NCBI GenBank assembly: GCA_947579605.1
Contig: OX388307.1
Coordinates: forward strand, 17,399,237-17,463,236
DNA from: Athripsodes cinereus
Lineage: Eukaryota; Arthropoda; Insecta; Trichoptera; Leptoceridae
DNA: 64,000 nt
Direction: 5' to 3'
A program made the position numbers and the translations under genes. Of this stretch, positions 9,083 through 21,050 are shown piece by piece; within the stretch, counting starts at the first letter, position 1, and each line of letters starts with the position of its first letter. The notes beneath the pieces were generated by a model. That model made no database searches. It saw only the letters and a program-made list of their open reading frames with translations, and was not told the origin of the DNA.

Positions 9083-11022
9083 TATGCCAACAACTCGACA
9101 AATCGAGTATCGTGAGCGCTTCAGTTTCACGGCGGATCTGTCTGTGCTGCATCCACTCTGCTGTGCCATTTCAGATGACTAAATAGGCCAATCTGAGACA
9201 AGCACACTCTGTCGCATTTGGGACATGGATGTTCTCCCGCAGGTGGGCCTTGGTGTCTTCTTTCATTTGGGATGTAGCTATATGTCAATTTTCTCCACTT
9301 GGTGCGATCAGTAGCGTCCTGTTCCCAGGTGTGCTGGATATTGCTGTCCTTCAAGATGGTATGAAGGACGTCTTTGTACCGCTTACGTTGGCCACCTTGG
9401 TTTCTTCTCCCATGTACGAGCTCCCCAAATAATATGTTTTTTGGGAGTCGGTTATTGTGCATTCGGACGACATGACCAGACCAACGCATGGCACTTTGTG
9501 ATACCAGTATTCCAGCTCTACAACAGTTGGCTCTCCTAAGAACTTCGGCATTCGACACCTTGTGGAACCACCGTATTTTTAAAATCTGTCTTAGCTGGCG
9601 TTGTTGTAGTTTTTCCAAGGACTTAATGTGTCTTCTGTACGGGACCCAGGTTTCGCAGCCATACAATAACGATGGCATAATAACCGCTCTATATACAGAT
9701 GTCTTGGTCTTCGTTGAAAGATGGCTATTATCAAAAACTCGTTGACGTAATTTCCAGAACGAATGTGAGGCTGCTCGTATTCTATTTTGGATTTCATCAT
9801 CTATATTACATGTATCGTTAATAATGCTGCCCAGATAGTTAAACCTGTTCACCCGTTCTATCGGCTGACCATTTGCTGAAAGGCTAGATTGTGCCTCACT
9901 GTGGGGAACTGAGAGAATCTTAGTTTTGGCTGTGTTTAGTTTCAGTCCCAAAGATGAGTATGTCCAGGTATAAACGTTCAAAATATCTTGCAGATCTTCA
10001 ATTGAATGAGACACGAGAGCGCAATCGTCTGCATACTGTATATCAGTTATAAATTTTATGCTTGTTTTAGCTCGCAGACGACTTAGGTTGAAGAGTCCAC
10101 CATCGTGCCTATATCTGAATTCGACACCCCTTGTGTGAAGTTTTCTGTCCGAAATTATTGAGAGAGCGATAATGAAAGTATTGAAGAGCACTGGAGCCAT
10201 CACACAGCCTTGTCGGACTCCTGTATTGGTGAGGAAAGGATCCGTGAGCTTTCCATTGTGTAGAATCTGTGCATAATTATCAGTATGAATGGCTTTACAA
10301 ACTGCGATAAATTTAGGAGGTATTCTTAGTCTTTCCATTATCGTCCAGAGAGCGTTACGATTTATAGTGTCAAAAGCCTTTGTTAGATCGATGAAGGCTA
10401 CGTGCAATGACATATTTTGTTCGATTACTTTTTCTTGCAACTGTCTCAGAGTAAAGATAAGGTCAACTGTACCCCTTCCCGGTCTAAAACCACACTGCGA
10501 ATCCGGCAACAATCCCTCCAGAACAGGAATCAATCGATTCACCATGATTTTGGAAAGTACCTTTCCTGCAACCGAGAGTAGTGATATGCCTCTGTAATTG
10601 TTACAGTCTGCGCCGTCGCCCTTGTTTTTGAAGAGATTTATGATGATAGCTTTCTGAAAGTCTTGGGGTACTGTGTGTGTGTTCCATATCTTGTTGAAAC
10701 AAGCGGTCATGTGTGCAGCTATATCGGTTGACAGAGCCTTTATTATTTCAGCCGGAATTTCATCGCATCCAGGACTTTTGTTGTTTTTAAGTTGTCCTAT
10801 TGCTTTTGTAACTTCATCTATGGAGACAAGGTCATCGAGTTTAATGTTAACTGGGTATTGCGGAATCAAATCTATAGCCTCGGGATTCACCGCGGACTCA
10901 CAATTAAGTACAGCCGAGTAGTGCCTTCTCCACCTTGCCATCTGTTCTCCGTCGTCTTTAAGTACCTCTCCGTTTTCATCATAAATTGGTCTGATATTTT
11001 TATTCTGATATGATATTATTTA
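9083..11022 (-). mobile_element. Non-LTR retrotransposon (family C), 604-aa RT ORF
   Basis: On the minus strand it is open from the 5' truncation (about 11020) to 9127. RT blocks in order: IGQLKNNKSPGCDEIPAE, NNYRGISLLSVAGKV, CGFRPGRGTVDLIFTLR, AFIDLTKAFDTINRN, NTGVRQGCVMAPVLFN, DIQYADDCALVS (intact catalytic YADD), then a thumb region with YGCETWVPYRRHIKSLEKL, a KRYKDVLHTILKDS tail and a C-terminal C2H2 finger (C-x2-C-x12-H-x3-H). No endonuclease domain remains, so it is 5'-truncated. TACAAATATA flanks both sides (9073-9082, 11023-11032) as target duplication. The 3' end has a stem-loop (9093-9108) and a GGCAT tail. The RT frame itself shows no stop, so the insertion is young. LINE clade is uncertain (RTE/CR1-like). 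Confidence 0.92.
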
Positions 11023-11377
11023 TACAAATATAGGACTTTAATACAAGCACAATGTCATACAATCACTTTCTATTACTACATTATTATAAAGGTAGATCCA
11101 GTACATTTTTTACAAATATAGGACTTTAATACAAGCACAATATCATACAATCACTTTCTATTACTACATTATTATAAAGGTAGATCCAGTACATTTTTTA
11201 CAAATATAGGACTTTAATACAAGCACAATATCATACAATCACTTTCTATTACTACATTATTATAAAGGTAGATCCAGTACATTTTTTACAAATATAGGAC
11301 TTTAATACAAGCACAATATCATACAATCACTTTCTATTACTACATTATTATAAAGGTAGATCCAGTACATTTTTTTT
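11023..11377. repeat. 88-bp minisatellite, four units
   Basis: Unit anchors (taggac) at 11031, 11119, 11207 and 11295, an exact 88-bp period with almost no divergence. A fifth unit lies at 8989-9082 on the other side of the LINE. Confidence 0.92.
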
Positions 11378-11698
11378 AAATAACGCTAATATAAACAAAT
11401 ACATAACACATTGAAAATTTTTTACTGGGTACCCATTAACTATTAACCTAAGATCCAACCAAATAACAACATTCATCCATAGTTTATATCAAATAATTAT
11501 AAAAAATAATAAATCTCATACGAGTTGCCCAACCTAATCTGATTAAAGTTATATTTAATTTAATCAATCTCTATCTATCTATATATCTATCTATATATAT
11601 CCATTGCTGGCAATGGGTCGAAGTGCATTGTTAATCCTAGCACTTTTATCTATTTTTCTAATTGTCACTTATCAGTTTTTTAATTGATATTTATATAG

Positions 11699-12760
11699 GA
11701 TTATGTTGGAAATGGGAGTACCAGCACATCTAACAGCATTGGTGCAAAACTTATACCTGGACGGGTTTTCACGTGTACGAGTGGAGGAGTCCTTATCAGC
11801 ATCTTTTAAACCAGAAAGGGGTGTACGACAGGGTTGCATTCTGTCGCCTAAACTCTTCAATCTATACGGAGAATACATTATGAGAAGGGCTCTAGACGGC
11901 TGGAATGGAGGAGTAACAGTGGGAGGTCACAATATATCCAATCTGCGATATGCAGACGACACCACTTTGTTGGCCAAAGATGAAGCCGAACTAGCTGTAG
12001 CCTTCAGACGTATAGAAGTGGAGAGTGAAGCACTTGGCCTAAGGATAAACAGGAGCAAGACCAAGATGATGATCATAGACCGCAATGGCTCTCTGCAAAG
12101 ATCGGGTGAGTTGCAGGACTTAGAAGCGGTCCAAGAATTTGTGTACCTCGGATCGTCAATATCTTGCACCGGTAGCTGCATGCCAGAAATATGTCGCAGA
12201 ATACAAATGGCCAAGCAAGGCATGAACCATTTGGACAGGGTTTGGCGTGATCGAGGTATATCGAAAACCACCAAGAAAAGATTGGTTGAAACTCTGGTCT
12301 TCTCCATTTTCCTTTATGTAGCTGAAACATGGACGTTAAGAGTCAATGAAAGACACAAAATAGATGCTTTCGAGATGTGGTGTTGGAGAAAGTTGCTACG
12401 CATACCATGGAAGGCCCACAGAACGAATGTGTCAATCTTGACTGAGCTCCAGATAAAGACTCGACTGTCTGTAATATGTCAGAGACGTATATTAAGCTTT
12501 TTCGGACATACATATAAGACGTGAGCCAGACAATCTGGAAAAAAATATTTTGTCTGGTGGAGTCGAAGGAAGAAGAAGCAGAGGCCGAATACCGACAAGA
12601 TGGTCAGATCATGTGAGAGGTGCTGCAGGGGGTACTATGTGTGAGGCGTTTAGGCAGGCGGAGGACAGGGCACGGTGGAGAAACTTGTCGCTTGGTTGGG
12701 GTCATGGTGGTCATGATCCTCAGCATTGAGGGACCGACTTAGAAGAAGAAGAAGAAGAGA
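11699..12760 (+). pseudogene. RTE-like non-LTR retrotransposon, 5'-truncated
   Basis: 11703-12524 encodes RT palm and thumb: ERGVRQGCILSPKLFNLYGE, NLRYADDTTLLAKDEAEL (catalytic YADD), LGLRINRSKTKMM, QEFVYLGSSIS, then HKIDAFEMWCWRKLLRIPWK, strongly reminiscent of RTE/BovB-type proteins. Near 12515 the frame slips. Reading on gives RREPDNLEKNILSGG and GRIPTRWSDHV to about 12727. The element ends in a GAA repeat tail (12741-12760). No endonuclease domain and no RT fingers remain; not functional. Confidence 0.85.
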
Positions 12761-13796
12761 GAATATTGGTGAAAATGTTATTTTATTAAGAACACGATAA
12801 TACAGGGTTGCCTGCAAAAAATTGAGTTAGGGTAGCCGTATTATCAATTTCTAATATTGTTCTAGCGAATGGTTGAGGTTTCACGTTTGTTGCTCTAACT
12901 TGAGAAGCATAAGTGATATTGACTCAAAAACTATCTTATAAATTAATTTATAATATGCAAAGTACAATTCAGAGATAAGTACTCATAAATACACGAAGCA
13001 CCATAGTAAATCAAACATAAAAAAACTAGTAACTTCTGTACAAAATGTATGTATATATAACTTCATAACTTTCCTACAAAATTAAGAGCAATACTTCCAA
13101 TAAAGTAGTACCAAAAGAAAGATAATATAATATATTGTTTAAGAATATGTCAAAATTTACACATTTAAACAGGTGACAAATAACATAATAAATGAAGCAA
13201 ATAAAATTAACATCCATACAAAATGTATCCATAATCACAAATGTATAATTTATCCCATAACTTTTGTAATACAAGTAATATTTTTCATGAAATAATACCA
13301 AAAGAAAGATAATAGATTTTATTACTGTAAATGTAATGAAAAAATCTGTCGTATAGTTGTCTATATAGGTGAGGATCGTGGTACTTTTAACATGTAATTA
13401 TCATAAAAAGTCAAAATATTTCATGTTTTTGACCATTATTACATATTTTTAAGATATATTTTATGTTTAAATATAAGATATGAGTCATTCCATCCATAAA
13501 CTGTATAAAATGAACAATTTTTCATGTCAATGTTTAGACATAATGGTCAAAAATATGAAACATTTTCAGGAAAATTTCATGTTTGAAATTCCTTAGTGCG
13601 TCATGGGGGTTTTGGTAACCTAAAATTTTTCATGGAGTATTGAAAAACCTTCAGTTCTCTTTCGTTTGGTACAATGTTGCTGAAAGTAACTCTTGGTTCA
13701 CAAGTAAATTTTTTACCTTTTATTTACTATGGTAACCATAAATTCTTTCATAGCATAATTACAGTTTGGTACTACTTTATTACAAGTACTGCTCAT

Positions 13797-15815
13797 ACGC
13801 CTGTATTCACCAAGAATAACTGAGCGTACGATCAGCTGAGCAAACGATCAGCTTAATACCTCCCTCAGCATTCCTCAACGTAGATAGGTATTCACCAACG
13901 AAAATTTACAATGCTTAGCTGAGTCGAATTTGATCATCCGTATCCATGGATACAATGTAAATATTATGAAATGAAACTGACATTTATTTAAGGAAACAGC
14001 CATTAAAGTAACTAAAAAGTATATTTTTGATAATTATACAAATAAAAATAGTAATAAGCCATTTAAAAAATATATGTATCATTTAAAAAATTATATGTAT
14101 ATTTTTTAAATATTTATAAATGCCTTTATTTATACAAAATCAAGACTTGAACTTAAACAGATATTACTTTGATAGCAGTCGATTTGACAGCTAGCATTTA
14201 ATCGAATCATGCATTGTTGTCAAAGTAGTTTGCCGGTGAGGTTAAAATTAAAAAGAAATTATAAACAAGGATAGAAAAATAACTGAAATACTCCGTATAT
14301 AACTAAAATACACAGTAATTTACCATCAAGAAATAATTTTAATTCCTTGCAATATTGAATTATTACACTATCCGTGGTATTTTATAACATAGATATGTAC
14401 AATATGAAAAATTATAAATAAAAATCTTGTTACTATTGTTGTATTTGTTTATATTTATTTATAAAAGGCATAAGCTGTTTATACGATAAATAAATAAAAA
14501 ATATTCATGTAGGTTTAGTAAGTACTCTGTAACATGTTTAGTCGAAAGTAGAACTATTATAATTATTATTATTGGACAACATTAAAGTGTCGTTAACGTG
14601 CCAAAGCACCTCAATGATACTGAACAATTCATCAATTCTAGGACATTACATCCACATCATATAGAATCTCGGATACACAACAGCATCCATGTCAGAAGAC
14701 ACATTATGTTGAATTAAATTAAATGTTTTGAATACAATATGTATCCACGTCAGTAATATAAAACAGAATACAATATTTAATAGTAATTAGTAAATTGTAA
14801 GGTTTTTAGAGCCTTTCTGAATGTCTTAAGATCTGCAGCTTGTCTACGCTAGCGAGGCAATCCATTCCAGAAGTTGGGTCCCGCCACACAAAAGGCTCTA
14901 TCCCCATAATTAGTTAAAATTCTCCTCTTTGGGCTCATTTCTTGATATTTCAACCTGCACAATTCAGCAATATAAACTGGGGCATTCTCATTCTGTGCCT
15001 TATAAACTAACATTCACACTTTGGACTGCACTATAGTCTCCACTGGTAGCCAATGAAATTCCTTTAAAAGTGGAGTCATACGTGTACACCTTTGTACTCC
15101 AAAGATAACACGTGCAGCGGACTTCAAAACTGATTGCAGCCTATCGATCTGACAAGCAGGTAATACCACTAAAATACTGTTACAATATCCTAGTCTGGAT
15201 ATTACCAGAGCCACAATTAGTGACTTCTTAGCGTCTAATGTGAGACACCTTTTTATCATCCCAATTTGCCGCAGCTGAAATAAACAAGCACTGACAAGAG
15301 AACTAATGTGCTTCTCTAAAGTTAGCGAGCTGTCTTTTATGGTTCCCAGAAGTTTGACCTACGTTGACGATGCCTTTTATGTGTGATAAGAAAGTGCGAC
15401 TGCGATTGAAAGGATTGTTGTATTGCATCGAACTATTTGTGATTTTTTTGTATATGTTTAATGGCCTTGTGCCGCATATGTTATTATAAATAAATAAATA
15501 AATTGATTAATTAAATAATTTATTTATAAATATACATATATATAAATTATTACATGCCGCCTACAAAAATATATTCAATAAATTGTAAATAAAACGCCAA
15601 CAATGCGAAACAAGTATGGCGGACATTATAGAATAATTTTGACAGATCGACGCTGAGCAAAAGTTAATCCACCTCAATTGGCCGATCAAATTTGAGGGAA
15701 ATTTTCACTCAAATCAAGCTGAGGGAGCCTAAAATATGTTGGTGAATACCAATTTTGACGTTGATCGTAATTTGAGCTGATCAAACGCTCAGTTTTTCTT
15801 GGTGAATACAGGCGT
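13797..15815. mobile_element. TIR element (ACGCCTGTATTCACC family), ~2.0 kb
   Basis: The left end acgcctgtattcaccaagaa is mirrored exactly at the right end (ttcttggtgaatacaggcgt, one base differing further in). Subterminal blocks repeat: GATCAGCT, tattcaccaac, CTCAGC. No convincing target duplication and no transposase. It contains a CR1/L2-like LINE fragment on the minus strand (14800-15370). Confidence 0.75.
14800..15370 (-). pseudogene. CR1/L2-like LINE C-terminus
   Basis: Minus-strand translation gives LRQIGMIKRCLTL, LIVALVISRLGYCNSILVVL, QIDRLQSVLKSAARVIFGV, HWLPVE, then after a stop YKAQNENAPVYIAELC and GDRAFCVAGPNFWNGLPR. This is the well-known RT thumb-to-tail signature of CR1/L2/Daphne-type LINEs. 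Stops interrupt it and the RT palm is absent. It resembles 50095-51120. Confidence 0.8.
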
Positions 15816-16234
15816 TAGTTCAGAAATTACAAAGTTATATACATACATTTTATATAGAAGTTGCAAAATTTATGTTTATTATATTTATCAAATCATTTTT
15901 GAGTCAAAATCACTTAAGTTAGAGAAACAATTATGAAAACTCAACCGTTCACTAGTACAAATATTAGAAATAATACAAATATACCTTCTATCGGTGCGCT
16001 CCACTTAACTAACTTGACTGTTTAAATTTCATAAAAAATTGTACGGAAATATATCACCATGAAGCTTAAAAGCTGTGATTTTTGCATAATTATAATCATA
16101 AGTATGATTAATATTTTTCACTTTCCCTAAAAATGATGATTTAAAGAGAAAATGGTTAAAATACATAAGGTATGTGCGGACACCATACATTTGAGAAAAT
16201 TTTTATTTTTTTTCACAGAATTCTTATTTTCGTT

Positions 16235-16727
16235 ATTTTTACATGTATTTTAATATCTATTTATCTATATCGACATGCCGACTCCCATCAATAAGGAAGT
16301 CAGTTGGTGAACTAACTGCATTTAATAAACATACCGGTTGTCATGAAAGTTATTTTTCAAATGTCTACTATTATGGACATGTTACATTTTACAGTTATTT
16401 TTACATGTATTTTAATATCTATTTATCTATATCGACATGCCGACTCCCATCAATAAGGAAGTCAGTTGGTGAACTAACTGCATTTAATAAACATACCGGT
16501 TGTCATGAAAGTTATTTTTCAAATGTCTACTATTATGGACATGTTACATTTTACAGTTATTTTTACATGTATTTTAATATCTATTTATCTATATCGACAT
16601 GCCGACTCCCATCAATAAGGAAGTCAGTTGGTGAACTAACTGCATTTAATAAACATACCGGTTGTCATGAAAGTTATTTTTCAAATGTCTACTATTATGG
16701 ACATGTTACATTTTACAGTTATTTTTT
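16235..16727. repeat. 162-bp tandem repeat, 3 copies
   Basis: acatgtattttaat recurs at 16241, 16403 and 16565 with near-identical units. The block gtcagttggtgaactaactg...aataaacata resembles 18190-18260 and 48455-48495, so the unit seems to derive from that dispersed repeat. The open frame across the array is a by-product of 162 being divisible by 3. Confidence 0.9.
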
Positions 16728-16739
16728 CCTCTGTCAATA

Positions 16740-18035
16740 AAAAATGTAATGTGAAACTTCAGAACATTTTCATGAGCCATATTGATTTAATACTTAAAGC
16801 CGCTCTTTAGCAAAAAAGGTAAAATATTCAATTTGTCAACAAGTTCAATAGAAAAACTCTCAAAACTTATTTAACAAATATTTATTACCAATATTAGTTT
16901 TTTACTTACTTGGGTACAGTTTCATAGTATTCGTCTACAAAAAAGCATACATATTTCTAAAAATATAATCGGGGGTGTGTTTGGCAAACAATGCACGAGA
17001 ATCCTCCAATTTTTCATATATTTTTTTTATATTACGAAAAGTTAGATAGTTATTAAAAATATTATTTGAATAAATTGTAATTTTTTTTCATGGATATTGA
17101 CCGATTTAAAAATCATTTTTTTGATAGAATTTCCCATTTTTGAAACCAAAAGTCACCACATGAACTCGATTTTTGTTTATAAAAAAGTTTGCTAAATCCA
17201 TAGTATTTATATGCTTGATATGATGAATATAAAATATATATATTTTACAAACAATTTGTATTTTGATATTACAAAGAGTACTTAAATAAATCTCGTGAGT
17301 CAGCTATTTAGTTTTTTTTAAGTTAAAAACTAATGTTGGTAATAAATATTTGTTTTCAAATTTTACCAAATCAAAATGGTCGCAGGGTCAACAAGTTTTA
17401 AGAGTTTTTCTCTCAAATTTATTGAAAATTGAATATCTTATCGTTTTTGCTAAAGAGCGGTCTTAATAAATTAATGATTTCTAACACCCATTTTAACACC
17501 CGATTGACAGTTAAGCTAACTCCTGAATGATTTTTCAATCAAATCCTATACCATGCTGTAATAATATTAGGTATTCACCAAAATCAATAAGAAAACAGAT
17601 AAGTGAAAATATGAAAAATAAATTAAATATATTTCATTTGCAAATTAGATGGGTGATGGTGATTGTTAGGTGGGATCAAGGACTATATCAACTTAGTGAA
17701 AAAGATAATGAGGGGGTGACCACTTTGATGGGTAACATGGGTGGTACCTAGGAGAGATGGAGCAGCTACTAATAATGATGGGTAATAGGATGTGTATCTA
17801 GAAGAAAAAGAGTAGCTGCCCACTTTGATGCTAGTTTTCGGTAATCCGATACTTTGATACCGTTTTGAACTCCTTTTGCTCTCCCCACATGTGCAATGCA
17901 GCGTTTTTATCTCATTGTGAAATGAGTGTGTAAAGCAATGCAACAAGTGAGTGCCATATACCTACCATTTAATACTATCTATAAAAATGTTGTCTAGTTA
18001 TTATTATTATTACAAGTAGCCGTTACATTTCTGAA
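16740..18035. other. AT-rich stretch, no gene seen
   Basis: ORFs are short and unlike coding. A gccgctctttagc block (16799) reappears inverted near 17448-17460 (gctaaagagcgg), and gtaaaatattcaattt is mirrored nearby, suggesting a diverged inverted-repeat element of about 660 bp. Confidence 0.4.
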
Positions 18036-18164
18036 AACATTTCAAATTACTATACCATTTCGAAAATGTTCCATATATATGGAGTATATTGTTGTATGGC
18101 CCGGTAGGAAATCTCATTTCTAAATTTTGGCCCGGCTGCTGAAAAGGTTGGCTACCCATGATCT

Positions 18165-18496
18165 ATACCATCACGCCATCTCTTACAAATGGGCTAGTCA
18201 GTAGACTAACTACTGAACAGAAATATAATATAGCAATAAACATATTCATCTTGTAACTATTATTTTTTTCTTATGAATATAAACTGTTGTATTACATTGA
18301 TTTTTGTTGTCAATAAAATTATTTTATAAAAAAATAAAATTATTTTATTGACAACAAAAATCAATGTAATACAACAGTTTATATTCATAAGAAAAAAATA
18401 ATAGTTACAAGATGAATATGTTTATTGCTATATTATATTTCTGTTCAGTAGTTAGTCTACTGACTAGCCCATTTGTAAGAGATGGCGTGATGGTAT
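18165..18496. repeat. 332-bp near-perfect palindrome
   Basis: The left arm (ATACCATCACGCCATCTCTT...) and right arm (...AAGAGATGGCGTGATGGTAT) are reverse complements over about 160 bp each, centred at 18330, with essentially no spacer. TA lies at both outer borders (18164-18167 and 18494-18498 region). The arm begins with a dispersed repeat also present at 48427-48495. Confidence 0.9.
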
Positions 18497-18826
18497 TATA
18501 CTATCATAATTTTTGTCGATTTCATATAAATAGAATTTTTCCTTTGATTTCACTTTTATATTAGATTCAATGTGTACAGTACAACTACATATATGATCTT
18601 ATAAAAAACATACTTCTAGGGAAGATGACTAGTTAAAAATATATTACATATTTTAGTTTGTCAGCCTAAAGCCATACCTATACATAGCCAAGAAATAACT
18701 AAAATTAATTTGAATAAAAAAATATATTCTATTGTATAATATGAGTAAGAATATCAATCCATCTACACAACGGAAAGCATGTCAGATACCAAGAATAATG
18801 ACAAATATTATATTGATGGCTTAGAG

Positions 18827-19083
18827 CAGGGGTCGGCAACCTTTTAGCTGTGGTGTGCCAAGCCACTCTACCAATATGATTCAGGGTGCCGCCTTAATTC
18901 TAAATTATATAATGGGGTTCTAGAGGAGAAGAATTTTATACCAAATTTATCTTTTAAACATATTTATTAAAAAAATAACATAAAATTCTATTTTCGTGAT
19001 TTCCCTGATTACTTTGTAGAGTGCCATTCAGAACCCCATCGCGTGCCAAGCCTGGCACGCGTGCCATAGGTTGCCGACGCCTG
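18827..19083. mobile_element. hAT-type MITE (CAGGGGTC family), copy 2
   Basis: Ends CAGGGGTCGGCAACC and its near-complement; perfect 8-bp duplication GCTTAGAG at 18819-18826 and 19084-19091. Near-identical to 1669-2005 but lacking the nested 77-bp block. Confidence 0.93.
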
Positions 19084-19769
19084 GCTTAGAGCATAGATGT
19101 TGTAGGTACAATTTTTGGTCAAGTCGACATACGAAGGTAAGTACACAAAAACTTTGTATTTTTTTAAAGATTATTGTGCACGAGTATGGTGCACATACGA
19201 AAGTCACCTCTGCGGCAATTACCACATCTGTGTACTAAGCCATCAATATAACAAAGTACATACACAGATATAGTATTTTTTTATGAGAGCAATACTTTAA
19301 ATTTTATGGTAGCCAGCGCAGCTATTCTTTATATTATTTATTCAACAAAATAAATGATTTCAACTTCATCAGTATATATGATGACATTGAAAATATCAAG
19401 TTTTAAGTTGGTATAAAATATATAAATATCACAATACAATAAGAATACATAAATAAATACTTATTGTAATAGAGTTTTATATATTTCGATAGTTAACATA
19501 GCAGTCAATTATAAATTGAGTACTCAAATTACATAATGAATTATTCACTTAATTTATATGGCTATGGTGGGTAATAAAAAAACATTTTACAAATAAAAAT
19601 AATAATTGAAATACAGAAATGTTCTACACATTTGTATATTCCAAACATTTGATATGCACCGCACCATTAAAATTGCTAGGTACCTACTTTTTTCTTTACA
19701 CTCCTATCAGTAGCTGAGAATTGAAGAACATTTTAGGTACAATTACCAGGTTAGTTACTTGATAATGAT

Positions 19770-19935
19770 AATTTGGGTTAGTTGGAAGAAATCGCACCTC
19801 CGCGGTAAACACCCTCTCTGTACTTATATCGATTTTATGATCGTATTTGATTTGTATGTATTTTATGTAAATTTGTTTATAATCAATGTAAAGTAAATAA
19901 TTGTAATAATAAATACAATAATTATCAAGTTTTAT
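19770..19935 (+). repeat. LINE/SINE 3' tail, copy 1
   Basis: gggttagttggaagaaatcg followed by a ggtaaac-ccct block and an AATAA tail. The same opening occurs at 34990-35125. The style fits 3' UTRs of insect non-LTR elements. No coding. Confidence 0.5.
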
Positions 19936-20405
19936 TATGATTTGTCAATCTATAAAACAATAGTTTTTGTTAACAATCTAATTAAATCAAATGGAAACTA
20001 CTTATTCAGAATTCACATAAAATTATATAAGATATTTAGGCCATACAAATTATTAGATACTATGGTGGAACTTGTTTTGAATTAAACTCAAATGTCTTCA
20101 AAGTAAGCAATTTGCTCATGAAGGAGTATATAAGCAGTGACATTTGAACTTGTCCTGACTAGAAGTTTGAGATTGCCATTAGGCTACTAATCACCTTGTA
20201 CACTACAATATTACATTAAGAGGAAACAGCACGGCGAAGAGAAATGATAAATAGGTATTTCTAAAATCTATTGCTGTCGCGCAGTGCCCGAACAAGCGGG
20301 CTGTGTGAGTGTGCCTGTCAATGTGTGCGTGGCACACCGCGCTGCACCGCCCCGCCCGCACCCCCCGGCACGCTCTCATCAATCATGCCTCTAGCTAGCT
20401 AGAAT

Positions 20406-20864
20406 ACTCGCACTTCGCAGTCGGTATCAAAATGTGGATTATTCGTCGATAAGCATAAAACGTTTTTGGCAGCAAGTCCTGATGGTCTTGTTGGAGAGGA
20501 TTCGATAGTGGAAGTAAAATGCTCTTACAAAATTGTTGATTTGACACCTAAAGAAGGAATAGAACAAAAGAAAATAGACTTCTGCATATTTAAAAACGAC
20601 ACGCTAGAATTAAAGAGGAATCATAATTATTACTTTCAAGTTCAGGGGCAATTACACATAACTGGCCGAAATTACAGCTATTTTATTTTGTGGAGCTCTA
20701 AAGGCTTACTTTACGAAAAAATTAAAAAAGACGATTTATTTTGGCAAAAAATGGAACCTATATTAGAAACGTTTTACTTCGAGTGCATGTTACCAGAAAT
20801 AATTGATGGTCGTATACCACGACATTTAGCAGTAAGGGAGAGAAAAGGATTAGCCACGGAATAG
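20406..20864 (+). pseudogene. YqaJ-type (lambda exonuclease-like) nuclease, partial
   Basis: The frame is open from just after a TAG at 20400 to a TAG at 20862. It reads SKCGLFVDKHKTFLAASPDG, then EVKCSYKIVDLTPKEG, and YYFQVQGQLHITGRNYSYF. SPDG, (V)EVK and the Q-x-Q motif are the active-site D, E-x-K and Q motifs of the PD-(D/E)XK fold in the YqaJ/lambda-exonuclease family. About 150 aa are visible against a usual domain of roughly 150-200; no start codon suits the N-terminus, so it is either a 3' exon or truncated. An AATAAA lies near 20931. In animals such domains are mostly known from transposable elements, matching its place inside a TTAA-flanked element. The catalytic motifs are intact. 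Confidence 0.75.
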
Positions 20865-21050
20865 TATTTTTTTATATAAAACTGTAGATTTGCCAATATT
20901 ATTAATATTTGTATGATTCTCATAATATTATAATAAAAATGTCACGAAAAAAATAAAAATTACAAGAATTTTTACAAACGTGGTTTTTATTAAAACTTTC
21001 CTTTAGTAGGCGCCCATTACCCTGTTCTCCCCTACCTTCCACCATACGTA

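Larger units (their letters stand above)
12836..15985. mobile_element. Large imperfect inverted-repeat (foldback-like) element
   Basis: 12836-13078 is an imperfect reverse complement of 15826-15985 (shared blocks include gaatggttgag/ctcaaccgttc, ttgactcaaaaa/tttttgagtcaa, acaaaatgtatgtatata and its complement). Inside, further inverted blocks such as AATAAAGTAGTACCAAA (13097) and its complement (about 13770) repeat the pattern. The TIR element 13797-15815 is nested within. No transposase is seen. Confidence 0.6.

Noticed and set aside
8989..11377. LTR retrotransposon interpretation (88-bp repeats as terminal repeats)
   Set aside because: The enzyme is a non-LTR RT, the repeats are tandem, and a target duplication lies inside the array unit.
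16243..16740. 165-codon ORF made of a 54-residue repeat
   Set aside because: Same artefact: a 162-bp tandem repeat with one open frame.
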